Shown here piece by piece: positions 8,328-21,900 of a stretch of DNA of 41,845 bases. The first letter of the stretch is position 1, and the number at the start of each line of letters is the position of its first letter. Origin of the DNA: Bacteroidota bacterium. Its GTDB lineage: Bacteria; Bacteroidota; Bacteroidia; Chitinophagales; UBA2359. The stretch spans positions 1 through 41,845 of the forward strand of contig JAHDBT010000009.1 in NCBI GenBank assembly GCA_020630215.1, read 5' to 3'. The position numbers were made by a program, and so were the translations under genes. The notes beneath the pieces were generated by a model. It searched no databases, had not been told where the DNA came from, and was given only the letters and a program-made list of their open reading frames with translations.

Positions 8328-8906
8328 TTAAATCATATCAAGCAATTGCCGTTTTTTTCCATGCCCTTTTTTAAATTCACTCACAGAAATACCCACAATA
8401 GCTTTAAACTGATTGGATAAGTGTTGCACACTGCTGTAACCCATTTGGTCGGCAATTTCGCTAAGGGTTAGTTCATTGTAGGATACCAACTCTTTTACCC
8501 GTTCTATTTTTTGTAAAATAATGTATTGTCCAATTGTTTTTCCTTCATGCTTTGCAAAAATCTTACTCAAATACTGATAGCTTAAATCCATCTTTTGGCT
8601 AAGATAAATGGAGTTTTTTACGGTATTAGGCTTCGAGTTGTGATAGATTAAATCTATAAGCAATGATTTGGTATCGCTTACAATTTGCTCTTCTCGGTTG
8701 TGTAATAACGCAAACCCTTTTTCTTTTAAGGCTTGGGTTAGTTTGTCAAGCTGGTTAGCACTAGGCTGTTTAGCAAGAAATATCTTACCAAGTTCAATGT
8801 TTTGAACCTCTAGACCAACTTTTTTGCAAAGTTCTTCTACAGCCCAAATACAACGCTGGCAAACCATGTTCTTGATTCGTAATATGGTCGTTTTTTCTAA
8901 ATGCAT
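8328..8906 (-). CDS. AraC-family regulator with N-terminal heavy-metal-associated-like domain
   Basis: A 192-residue DNA-binding protein. Residues 1-72 resemble a heavy-metal-associated (HMA/MerP) domain: a beta-alpha-beta-like pattern starting ILRIKNMVCQRC, with a CxxC pair C16 and C19 at the place HMA domains bind metal. Residues about 85-185 are an AraC helix-turn-helix region: the first helix-turn-helix in LSYQYLSKIFAKHEGKT, the second in LSEIADQMGYSSVQHLSNQFK, ending with the VSEFKK segment. The architecture suggests a regulator that senses a soft metal such as copper through the CxxC. No metal pump or chaperone is next to it, so its target is unknown. About 1 kb of non-coding DNA separates it from the divergent giant gene. 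Confidence 0.8.
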   Translation of the reverse strand: MHLEKTTILRIKNMVCQRCIWAVEELCKKVGLEVQNIELGKIFLAKQPSANQLDKLTQALKEKGFALLHNREEQIVSDTKSLLIDLIYHNSKPNTVKNSIYLSQKMDLSYQYLSKIFAKHEGKTIGQYIILQKIERVKELVSYNELTLSEIADQMGYSSVQHLSNQFKAIVGISVSEFKKGHGKKRQLLDMI

Positions 8907-9905
8907 TTAATACTTTTAATAAAAGGGAAATAGCGTATAAAGGTAGTCTAAGTTTAACACTATTAATAGGCAGTTTACTCAATAATCTTACGAGTTTAAA
9001 ATGCTGTTATGATGCTTGTTTTTAATAAGTAGTCTTTTTAATGCCTATGCCTTCTTGCTGCTTTGTATAGGAGGAAAAAGTACAAGAAAGTAAAATCAAG
9101 TAAAGCCTATTTACAACGTTTCTCAATGCTATTTCGTCTTATATTTTACATTCAGAAATTTTTTGCATCCATTCCTAAGTAAAAATATGGGACTAATTGA
9201 CACAAACTTAGTTTTTTAGCATACATTCCGTACCTTTGCTCCCTCATTTTCAGGTACTTAGATAGATATCCTCATTGCTCCTAGCAATATATACACCCCC
9301 AATAAACAAAACAGACACATCTCTACCAATAAAGAGAAGCAATTTTTAATGACAAATATCGAATGCTTGCTTTTTGAGAAATGTATATAAGTGGCTTATA
9401 ACCAGTACATAAGAAAGAATAATTTTGTTCGATACTACTGTAAAGTAGCCTTTTTTAAATGACAAGCCTAAAAAAATGTTATTGTTAGATAATGTATTTT
9501 TAGCGAACTTTACCCTAAAAGTATTTAATAGGTTAAGCCGGGACAAAACTATTTATTTTTTTTACTAAAAAACAAAAAAATAAGTTAGCAAAACTTAATA
9601 CACTACCTAAATAACAGAATATAATAATATAAAAATTATTTTTGTCTGTTGCAAAACCAATTTGTTTAATTATTACATTGTTTACATTTTAAACCTAAAA
9701 ATGCTCGTGTAAGGAATCGTAGAAAAATCTAACATGCTTTATTTTATGGTATGGTCTTAATACCAAGTAACTGCCAATTTTTTTTAATATAAAGGCTAAC
9801 CACTTAAAATAAACGTGTTAAAAAATGTAAGTTATTTTACGCAATTTCTAAGCTCATTTAGTGAGTTAATACACAGCAAATCCAATTAATTTATACCAGT
9901 TAGCT
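8907..9905. other. 1-kb AT-rich non-coding region between the regulator and the giant gene
   Basis: No plausible gene. The stretch holds a TAnnTTTG motif at 9231-9238, a small hairpin ATTGCT-cct-AGCAAT at about 9274-9288, a second weaker TATTTTTG at 9637-9644, and very AT-rich DNA from about 9540 to 9905. It presumably carries the control region and a long leader of the giant surface protein gene. Confidence 0.5.
9231..9238 (+). promoter_or_regulatory. Putative -7 element upstream of the giant surface protein gene
   Basis: TACCTTTG followed by CT matches TAnnTTTG. The -33 position has no clear TTTG, although TTGACA occurs at 9197-9202. If used, the leader before the ATG at 9906 would be about 660 bases. 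Confidence 0.4.
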
Positions 9906-12900
9906 ATGAAAAAAATTACCTCTCTTTTGTTTCGCTTCTTGTGTTTAGGGGCATTGCTCATTTTTTGTAATCAGCTTCAGGCGCAAAATCCCCCTTATGG
10001 AACTGTTCTAAGCGGACCTACGCTTAATGCGGGTAGTTATGAGTTTGTTATTAGAGCCGACCCTAGTGTGCTGCCAGACTGTGGCTTTTATTCTTTTGAT
10101 TGTAACGATAACGGGCTAGGCATTGAAAATTTACAGATTTACTGGGGCTTACGAGCTTTTGGTAATTGTGCCGATTGTAACGTGGATGATGTACTAGTTG
10201 GATTTGGTATCCTTGAATATGGCTTCTGGGGTACTGCTAGTGTGTTAGGTAGTTTCGACGAAGGCGTTGATTGTGCTACCCCAGGCGGAACAGACCGTAT
10301 CATCTCTATTCCTGAAAACTTATTTTGCTCAGGATTAGACTATGAATTAGTTATTTTTGCCTTTAATCCCGATTACAATAAAGGTTTGCCTGATGGTGGT
10401 ACAGTTGGTCCTGGTGGACCCTATCGTTGTTGTGACGGCGACCCCTCCATTGGTAGTACGGTAGCTATGCAAGCAGAATGTACGTTGCCAATTAATGGCG
10501 GTACGGGTGCAGGATGGTTAAACCCCTCTTATCCTACCGAGTATGCCTTTAACTTTGTAGGGGCATATGTGCCACCCATATTTAACGTAAATACTAATTT
10601 AAACGATGGCGATGTAGTACCCTGTGGTTATAATTTAACCTCCGAGTTTACCATCGAACCCAATACCGCATGTGTACAAAGTACCATTGTGTACCAAATA
10701 TATGTAAACGGAGATATTGTAACCAGCGAAGCGGCCAGTTGTATATCAGAAGAAGGAACTTACAACGCCGACTTTTCTTTTGTTACTTGTCCCGATGACC
10801 CAACTTGTACGCTCCCTCCCGAATTATATCAACTGCCCTGTGGTGAGAATACTATTAGGTGGGAAGCTTTTGAAGATTGCCCCAATGCAGAGGTGATTTT
10901 CTACGAAGCTACCTTTACCGTAGAATGCCCCGAAGCAGATGAATTGACCCTAACAGGCAATACCGTAATTTGTGCAGGAGACGATATTAGCGTAGCAGTT
11001 ACCAATCCAGCCAATGTAAACATTCCTTATACAGGCGGTTCTTACGAAATGCACTGGGATAATAATATGCCTTACACCAACCCAGGCACCAACTATTTAG
11101 GAAGCGGGCAAACCCAAGTTTTAACCAACGATGGTACTTACACGTACAATACCCCTATTACCGTAACAGGTACCGTATGGGAAAACTATAGCACCGTTGG
11201 CCCGCTTGGTTGCGAATCGCAAGCCGTATCCCAATCCTTTGTAATGCTCGAACCTATCGAAGTAAATGTGCTTGACCAACAAGCTTGTAATTTCGGAGGA
11301 ATCAATATCTCCGCAACTGGTGGTATGAATGCGTACGATGGAAGCGATTTTACTTACGATGCAACAAGCGCAGGAGTTGGTACTAATACTACGGGTATCT
11401 TTACAGACGTAACGCCTGGTATTTACGACATCATCGTATCTGATGCCAATGGCTGTTCCGAAACCGTAAGCGTAGAAGTAAATGCACCTATAGATATTCA
11501 ATTCGACCCCTTAGATTGTGCCAACCCAAATGTAATGTCTATCCTAGTAACAGGAGGACAACCTTTTAATCCTGCTTATAATGATCCGACTGCATACCAA
11601 GTACAATCGAACGTGAATGGTATTATTGGACAGTTAGATGCTAGTGGACAATTAACTACTACCTTAACCCCTGGACCTCATACCATCACCGTAAAATACG
11701 ATCACTTAAATCCAGATGGCACTTTATCTGGAATCGACTGTTCGGCAACTATCGAATTTACTGCTTTTACGCCCCTAAATATTGTGGCTAATCCCGACCC
11801 TTGTTTGTTTGGCGGACAGGCGGTTATTGATTTAGTAGAAGGAGGAGATAATACAACTTATACCGTTTTCTTATCAACTACTGCTGCGCCAGGTGCAACA
11901 AATGATGTAGCAAGTACCGAAGGTTCACTTTCGGGTGCAGGCACCTTAACAGGCGTAGCCCCGGGTGATTATTTTGCTGTGGTAGAAGATGCGCAAGGAT
12001 GTCAAACATCGGTAGCCGTAACGGTTAATGATGGTTCGGCTGCTACATTGGTAGTAGGCAACCAAGATTGTGATGCCAATACTGTAACCGTTAATACAAC
12101 AGGCGGTTTAGGTACTTGGACTTACTACGTAATAACAGTAGGAGGTACTTACAGCAATCCTGCCGACCAAATTGTTGCCCCAATTACAGGCACTTCAACA
12201 GGAGGCAATACTTCTGAAGGTTTGTTTACAAACGTGCCAGCAGGTAGCTACGAAGTAGTAGCAGTAAACTCCGATGGCTGTAACGAAGTAGCAGAACCAA
12301 TAAGCACTTTTGACCCAATAAGCATTGAGCAACTCGCTTTTTGTGGTGGTGGCGATATTGGTGTAATGGCTTCGGGAGGTTATACGGGTGCGAATTATAC
12401 CTACAATTTAATTGATGGAACAAGTACTGTAGTAAGCACCAATACGACAGGCGTATTTTCTGGCTTTGCCCCAGGAACTTATACCGTAGAAGTAAACGAT
12501 AATAACCCAAATGTAACAGGCGGTTGTACCGAAACCATTACCCTCGAATTATTTGCTGCTATTGATGTTACCTACTCCGAAGACCCTTGTGTAGGGGCCA
12601 ATGGCGTAGAAGTCTCGGCTTTAAGTGGCGGAGGCGGTACAGAATATACCGTAGTAGTTTCCGAAACTTCTGGTTCTTTAACACCAGCAACTAGTGCTAC
12701 AGGAATGCCCTTAACATTTACCTCCACTAATCCAACCGCCGATTTTCCTTATGTGTTTTTAGACCTTATCGTTGGTACCGATTATTACATTGTAGTAAGC
12801 AGCGGTATTACCGACCCTAGCACAGGCGAATTGTGTACCAGTACATTTGGACCTTTTAATATCCCGGATGCACCAGAGCTAACTTTTATTAGTGCCGATT

Positions 12901-15900
12901 GTGAAAATGATTTTTCGGTAAGCATGGAAGCAACAGCAACAACAGGACCTTACGATTTTTATTTATATACCCTTAACCAAGCATTACAAGGCGCACCTAG
13001 CTTGCCAAGTACCACTTATAACGCTACAAGTGCAACCGCAGGGGCAGCAACAAGCAGTACGGGCAGCCCTTTGGCTATTACAGGCAATAGTAGTAATGCC
13101 ATTACTTTTTCAGAGGTACCTACGGGCTACTATACCGCTTACAGCCTCGATGCAAGTGGCTGTGTAGTATCTACAACCGTAGTACAATCTTACGAACCTT
13201 TAACCCTCGAAATTGCAGCAGGCGATTGCTCTACCAATACCATTACAGTATCAACAGTTTATGGTGGTCACGACCCCGATGTTTTTAGTGATGCCAGTAA
13301 CTATAGCGTATTCTTATCAAGTCAGGACGCTCCTAATGGTGCTGCCGACATTACCAACAATCAAGGAACTTTAAATGGCGCAGGTACTTTTACCAATGTG
13401 CAAAGTGGCAGCTTTTACGCTATTGTTGAAGATGATAGAGGATGTCAATACTCAGTACCTGTCTCTATTGGTGGCGATATTAGTTTAACATATACCCCCG
13501 CTTGCGATACGCCTACAGGTAGCGCACAAGTAAGCGCAGTTGGCGGTTCTGCCGATTGGGACTTTTACCTATACAATCCTACTGGCACTTTTGATGTCAA
13601 TAATCCTACTAGTGCTGCCAACGGATGGGTAGCTAGTGATACTGGCGATGGTTCGGGTAGTGATGTTGCAGGCGATTTCTCTGGAATAACAGCAGGCCCA
13701 TATACCGCACATGCCGTAGATGCAGGAGGCTGTATTACCCAATTAACAGATGTGCAAGTTTACGACCCTTTAGCCATTACAATTGATGAAACCGCTTGTA
13801 CCTTTGGAAGTGCAGCTATTAGCAGCGCAACAGGTGGTACCGATCCTGCTTTGTTTAGCAATGGCACTTATACCATTTTCTTATCAACCGTTGCTGCTCC
13901 TGGTGCAAGTAATAATGTAACTACCAACGAAGGCACACTATCTGGTGCAGGTATTTTTACAGGTGTAGCATCAGGTAGCTACCATGCCGTACTAGAAGAT
14001 GCCAACGGTTGCCAGGTTTCTGTGCCAGTTACCGTAGATGAAGGAAACCTAGAAGCAGCCACTACCGACGATTGTACCGCACTAGCCGTACAAGCAACTG
14101 GTGGCACACCAACATGGACTTTTTATGCCTATACCACAGGAGGTACTTTTGATGCCGCAAATCCTACCAATGCAGGAAACGGTTATGTAGCTACTAGTGC
14201 AGGAGATGGCAGCGGATTAGGAACTTTTACAGGTTTAAGCGCAGGTACTTACGATGTATATGGCTTAGATGAAAATGGTTGTCAGGTAGCCTTAACTGGA
14301 TTGGACTTAAATCCTGATGGATTGAGTATTTCGGAAGATACAGGTTGTGAGTATGGTAGTGTAATAGTAAGTGCAACAGGTGGCGAAAGCCCATTTACTT
14401 ATACTTTACTTAATAGCGGAGGCGGAACAGTTGATAGCAACACAACAGGTACTTTTGCAGGTGTTGCAGCAGGTACTTATACCGTTAATGCCGTAGATGC
14501 CAATAATTGTGACGGTACAACAACCGTAACCGTTTACGACCCTATTGCCCTAGTAGAACCCTACAATTGTTATACAGGTATTTCGGCTACAGGCGGTTCG
14601 AGCAGTAGTTATACTTTTGAATTATACGATAGTGCAACGCCTCCTAATTTAGTGGCAAGCAGTATTACAGGTATTTTTCCTAATAGTGTAGCTGGCGGCG
14701 ATTATCAATTAGTGATTATAGATGATGCAGGTTGCCAATTATTAACCAACGTAAACTGCGAACCCCTTCCTTGTGATTTAGATGCAACCGCTTCCACAAC
14801 TTGTGAAAGTGGCGATGAGTTTTCGGTAAATGTAGTCATTACAGGTTCTAACACCTACACCATTAACGATGGCATGGGCGGTACTTTAACAGGACAAAGC
14901 CCTGGCACTATTAACGTAGGACCATTTCCTAATGGCGAGTTTAATATTGAGGTAATTAACGAAGATGACCTCACTTGTGTCATTCCTTTAAATGGTTCGG
15001 AAAATTGTTTTAACTGTAACTTAATGGCAACCGTAACTCCCGAATGTATCGACAGCGAAGAATTTAACCTAAATATTTTAACAAGTGGAAACGGCACTTT
15101 TGTAATTGATGATGGAACAACAACTTACGATAATATTACCTCTGGCGCATTAATCGGCCCCTTTCCTAGTGGACCCTACAACATAACAATTACCAGCGAA
15201 GTAGACCCTACTTGTGTAGAAACTTTTACAGGAGAAAGCGATTGTTCTTCTTGTGATTTAAGCTTGGATTATTATACAGAATGTATCGACAATAACAACT
15301 TTTTATTAGTAATGACCATTACAGGTAGCGATGAGTATATTGTTACGGATGGTACAATTGTACTAAGCGGCTACGAAGCTGGCGTACACGAAATTCCCTT
15401 TATTTATGATGGTACGTACATGATTGAAGTATACAGCGAAACCAATCCCGATTGTACGCAAACCATCCTATTTAATGGTAGCAATTGTATAGAATGTGAT
15501 TTGGAAACATCGGCTACTACCGAATGTGCAGGCATTGACGGCTATAATGTAATTGTAACCGTATCAGGTTCTAGTAATTATATCATTGATTCGGGTTTTG
15601 GCGCACCTATTTTTAACCAACCCGCAGGCGTGTATACCATTACGGGATTAAACAATGGCAGCTATGCCGTAACCGTAACCGACCTATCAGAACCAGGATG
15701 TTCGTTTGTACTAACAGGCGAGGAAGATTGTTTCGATTGTGAGTTAGTGGCCTCCGCTACTACCGAATGTGTAGACATTAACAATATTGAAGCAACTTTT
15801 ACCATTGCAGGTAATGGTACTTTTACGATTACTGATGGGACAACGGTTTTATCAGGCATTAGTGCAGGTACCGAAACCGTATCGCTTCCTGAAGGCAGTT

Positions 15901-18900
15901 ACAGCTTTGATGTGATAAGTGAGGAGGATGCAAGCTGTGTAGAAACCGTTACCTTAGAACAGGATTGTGTGGATTGTGATTTAGACGCAACAGCTACTAC
16001 CGAATGTGTGGGGGTGTTTAACTACAATGTAATTATTAACCTAACAGGAACAAGCACCTACACTATTTTTGATGGAACGAGTGCTTTAACAGGACAAACC
16101 GCAGGAATAATTAATGTAGGCACTTTTGCTAATGGTCCTTACACCATTACCATCTCCGACGAAAACAATTTAGCCTGTACAAAACTGCTTAGTGGCGAAG
16201 CCGATTGCTTTGAATGCGACTTAGCAGCAACCGCTACTACCGAATGTGTAGACGATTTTAACTATAGTGTAAATATAAACTTAACAGGCAGCAGCACCTA
16301 TACCATAAGTGATGGTGTTAATCCTGATTTAACAGGACAAACGGCTGGTAATATTGTAGTAGGACCTATTCCTAATGGCACTTACGCTATTACCATTACC
16401 GACGAAACGGAGGATACTTGTAACGAAACTTTAACGGGCGATAAAGATTGCCTCGAATGTAACCTCGGCGTAAGTTATACTACCGAATGTGTAGACTTCG
16501 AGAACTTTAATGTACTACTCGATATTACAGGAACAGGTACATTTAGCATCAATGATGGCACAACAACACAAACAGGAATAAGTGCAGGACAACAGACTTT
16601 AAGTTTCCCTAATGGAAATTATACAATCGTAGTGAATAGCGAATTGATTGCCGATTGTAGCGAAACCATTAGCGTTACCGAAGATTGTTTTGAATGCGAT
16701 TTAAACGCCTCCGCAATAACAGAATGTATTGACCTAGAAACCTACAACGTAATTGTTACTTTAACAGGTAGCGATACTTATACCCTTGTAGATGGACTAG
16801 GAGGTGCTTTAACAGGACAAGCAGCAGGTACGTTTACCTTTGGACCCTATCCTAATGGCCCTTACAATATCACCATTACAAGCGAATCGGATGTTACTTG
16901 TAACGAAGCTTTAACAGGAGAAAAAGATTGTTTTGAGTGCGACTTATCTGTAAATTATACCACAACTTGTTTGGACTTAGAAAGCTTCGAATTAAATATT
17001 TCTATAGCAGGCTCGGATACGTATACCATTACAGATGGCACCATTAATCTAACTGGAAATACTGCTGGCGACCGTACCATTACTTTGCTCAATGGTACGT
17101 ATGCCATAGATGTTATTAGCGAAACCGATGGCACTTGTTTAGAAACCATCAATGTAACCGAAGATTGCTTTGAGTGTGATTTAACGGCTTCCGCTGTAAC
17201 AGAATGTATCGACGATTTTAATTACAATGTAGTGGTTACCCTAGCAGGCAGCGACACTTATACCATTGTAGATGGAATAGGAGGCATATTTACTAATCAA
17301 ACTCCTGGCACTTACACCTATGGACCTTATCCTAATGGCGATTACAACATCACCATTACTAGCGAAACCGATGTGACTTGTAATGAAGCACTAACGGGTA
17401 CAAAGGATTGTTTTGAATGTGACTTATCCGTAAGTTATGTTGCCGATTGTATTGATTTAGCCTCTTTCGATTTAACCATCACCATAGCAGGCTCTGGTAC
17501 GTATACCATTAGCAACGGACCTATTAACCTATCAGGAAATCCTCCTGGCGACCGTACCATTACTTTACTTAATGGTACTTACTCCATAGATATTACTAGC
17601 GAAACAGACCCAACTTGTACCGAAACCATTAGCGTAACCCAAGATTGTGAGGAATGCGACTTACAAGCATCCGCTTCTACAACTTGTATAGATGGACAAA
17701 GCTATAATGTAGTTGTAAACTTATCTGGTAGCGATACCTATACCATTAACAACGGGCTAGGCGGTATCCAAACAGGACAAACCGCAGGGAATGTTACGGT
17801 TGGGCCGTTTTCAAATGGCGATTACAACATCACCGTAACGAGCGAAAACGTATCCGATTGCGAACAAGTATTAACAGGCTCGGAAGATTGTTTAGAATGC
17901 GATTTACAAGCCTCTGCTTCTACCGCTTGTGTCGATAATTTTAGTTATAATGTAGTCGTCAACTTATCAGGTAGTGATACTTATACTATTAATGATGGAC
18001 TAGGTGGTATCCAAACAGGACAAACCGCAGGCAATATCACGGTAGGTCCTTATCCAAACGGCGATTACAACATCACCGTAACGAGCGAAAATGTAGCCGA
18101 TTGCGAACAAGTATTAACAGGCTCGGAAGATTGTTTAGAATGCGATTTACAAGCCTCTGCTTCTACCGCTTGTGTCGATAATTTTAGTTATAATGTAGTC
18201 GTCAACTTATCAGGTAGTGATACTTATACTATTAACGACGGACTAGGCGGTATCCAAACAGGACAAACCGCAGGCAATATCACCGTAGGGCCATTTCCTA
18301 ATGGCGATTACAGCATTACCATAACCAGCGAAAATGTAGCCGATTGCGAACAAGTATTAACAGGCTCGGAAGATTGCCTCGAATGTGATTTGCAAGCCTC
18401 TGCTAATACCGAATGTATAGATAACTTTACCTACAATGTTATTGTTAACTTATCAGGTAGCGATACTTATACCATTAACGATGGACTAGGAGGGGTGCAA
18501 ACAGGACAATCAGCAGGTAACATCACCGTAGGGCCTTATCCAAATGGCAATTACAACATCACCATTACTAGTGAAAATGTAGACAATTGCGAACAAATAT
18601 TAACAGGAACTGCCGATTGTTTAGAATGCGATTTATCAGTAAGCGCAACTACTCAATGTATTGATGGCTTTAACTACAATGTAGTAGTTAGTTTAGCTGG
18701 TAGTGATACTTATACCATTAATGATGGACTAGGAGGATTGCAAAATGGGGTAGCGGCTGGCAATATTACTTTTGGCCCATATCCAAATGGCAGTTACAAC
18801 ATCACCGTAACCAGCGAAAATGTAGCCGATTGCCAACAGATACTCACGGGTAACGAAGACTGTTTTGAGTGCGATTTAACCGCCTCCGCTACCACCGAAT

Positions 18901-21900
18901 GTGTTGATGCCTCCACCTATAATGTACTACTTACCTTATCAGGAACAGGCACTTTTACCGTTAACGATGGCAACAATACTTTAGTAGCACAAACCGCAGG
19001 TATCCTCAACCTAGGTCCTTATCCAAATGGCAATTACAGCATTACCATTACCAGCGAAATCGACCCAACTTGTGTAGAAACCGTATCGGGCAGTAAAGAC
19101 TGTTTCGAGTGCGACTTATCTGTAAGTGCTGTTACGCAATGTGTAGACGATTTTAACTTTAATGTATTATTAACCCTCGATGGTACAGGAACCTTTATTG
19201 TAGACGATGGCATTAATTTACCTATTGCTGGTCAACCTTCTGGTAGCATTACCTTTGGGCCTTATCCAAATGGCGACTACAGCATTACCGTAACCAGCCA
19301 AACCGACGATACTTGTTTTGAAGTAGCATCGGGTATCGAAGATTGCTTTGAATGTGAGATAAATGTGAATGCCAATACCGAATGTGTTGATGCCTTTAAT
19401 TATAATGTAAACCTTAACCTTACTGGCCCAGGCACTTTTACTTTAGACGATGGCATTAATCCGCCATTAACTGGACAAGTGGCAGGAACAATAAGTTTTG
19501 GACCTTATCCAAATGGTGACTACAGCATCCTCATTACTAGCGAAACAGATGATACTTGTACCGAAACCGTATCGGGCAGTAAAGACTGTTTCGAGTGTGA
19601 TTTATCACTAAACGCCACTAACGAATGTATTGACCAATTTACTTACAATACGGTTTTAACCATTACCGGCCCTGGTACTTTTACGGTCGATGATGGCATC
19701 AACACGCCATTAACAGGACAAGCAGCAGGCTTACTAACCTTTGGCCCGTATAACAACAACGATAACTACAATATCCTAGTAACCAGCGAAACAGATGATA
19801 CTTGTTTTGAAACCGCAACAGGTACCAACGATTGTTTTGAATGTGATTTACAAATAAATACAAGCCCCGTTTGTATAGATGCCTTTACCTATAATGTTAC
19901 TTTAACCATTGCAGGTTCGGGTACATTTACGGTTGATGATGGCATTAACTCGCCATTAACAGGACAAACATCGGGCAATATAACTATAGGACCTTTAGAT
20001 AATGGACTAAACACCATTACCGTAACAAGCGAGGAAGACAGCAATTGTGTAGAAATAGCTAACATAAACGAAAACTGTTTTGAGTGTGGTTTAGAAGCCA
20101 ATGCCGTTACAGAATGTATCGACGATTTTAACTACAATGTAGTAGTAACCTTTGCAGGCGAAGGTACTTACACCTTAGTAGATGGCGGAGGCGAAACCCT
20201 AGCCAATCAAAGTGCTGGTACAGCTACTTTTGGACCGTATGAGAATGGCGGCTACAGCATTGCCATTACCAGCGATTTAGAAACCAATTGTTTTGAAATC
20301 CTATCAGGAACAGAAGACTGTTTTGACTGTACCTTACAAGCTTCGGCTACTACCGAATGTATCGACGATTTTACTTATAACGTCATCCTTACTTTTGAAG
20401 GCGAAGGCACTTATATTATTGACGATGGGATGAATCCTGCTTTAGTAGGGCAAGTATCTAGCACTGTTACTATGGGACCTTTCGATAATGGCAACTACAA
20501 TATTACCATTACTAGCGAAACCGACCCAACCTGTACAGAAACCGTATCGGGTACAAAAGATTGTTTTGAGTGCGACTTTACCGCCAACGCAATAACAGAA
20601 TGTATAGATGCCGAAAACTACAATGTAACCCTAACCTTAGCTGGCGAAGGTACTTATAGCATTGATGATGGTATTAATTTACCATTAACAGGGCAAACTG
20701 CTGGTGATATTCCATTGGGTACTTTTACTAATGGCGATTACAGCATTGTGGTAACCAGCGAAGTAAATGCCGATTGTTTTGAAACCATTTCTGGCAGCAA
20801 CGATTGCTTTGAGTGTGATTTAGAAATTAGCACAACAACAGCATGTACCAGCTTAGAAGGGTACGATGCCAGTATTGTTATTAACGGAACAGGCACGTAT
20901 TCCATTACGGAAGGAGATGCTGTTTACGCCCTCGATTTTGTAGGAGGCGAAACCTTTAACTGGCCATTTACAAACGGACCGCATACAATAATAATTACTA
21001 GCAATATTGACCCAACTTGTACCGAAACCATTACCGTAGAAGACGATTGTTTGGTTTGTACCTTAGAAGCATCGGCAACCACCGAATGTGAAGAAGGAAC
21101 AGGCGATTTTATGGTAACAGTAGTGATTGCAGGCGAAGGCGTATATACCTTAGATGATGGCATTAATGACCCACAAACAGGATTTACCGCAGGTACCTAT
21201 ACCGTAGGACCATACCCTAGTGGCTTATACAATATCCAAATTACCGACCCCGAAATTGAAGACTGTGAAGCAAGCCTGTCAGATGCCGTAGAATGTTTTG
21301 TTTGTGAGGTGGTTGGAAACACAAGTACAACCTGTGTAGATGCAGGCAACTACAACTTAATTTATCAATTTTCGGGCAATGGAACCTATACCATTGATAA
21401 TGGCGATGGTACACCGCTTACAGGCGTTACCGCAGGCGCAGTACTTATCGGTACCTACCCTAACGGAACCTACAGCTTTACCGTTACCAGCGAAATAGAC
21501 GAAACTTGTACCTTCGATTACAATGGCGAAAACGATTGCTTTGAATGTGATTTAGTAGCCGCCGCCTTTACCGAATGTAACGACCTAGAAACCTACAATG
21601 TTATCCTAGAAGTTAGTGGGCAAGGTACTTTTACGATTGATACGGGCATCGAAGTATTAACCGACCAAACAGCAGGATCGTTTAACTTTGGTCCTTTTGC
21701 TAGTGGCGCAGATTACAATATTAATATCATCAGCGATTTTGAGGATACTTGTATCGAAGTCTTTACAGGCAGCGAAGAATGTTTTGAATGTGAGTTGCCT
21801 ACCAATGCTAATTCGGTTTGTATTGACGAAGACAGCTATCAAATATCTTTTGTAATTGGTGGAAATGGTACGTATACCGTAGATGATGGCATTGACCCTC

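Noticed and set aside
9346-9546. Open frame of 66 codons on the minus strand in the giant gene's upstream region
   Set aside because: AT-rich chance frame with no start context, promoter or recognisable domain.
11121-11501. Minus-strand open frame inside the giant gene, with many similar ones along it
   Set aside because: These are antisense shadows of the repetitive coding strand; none has a signal of its own.
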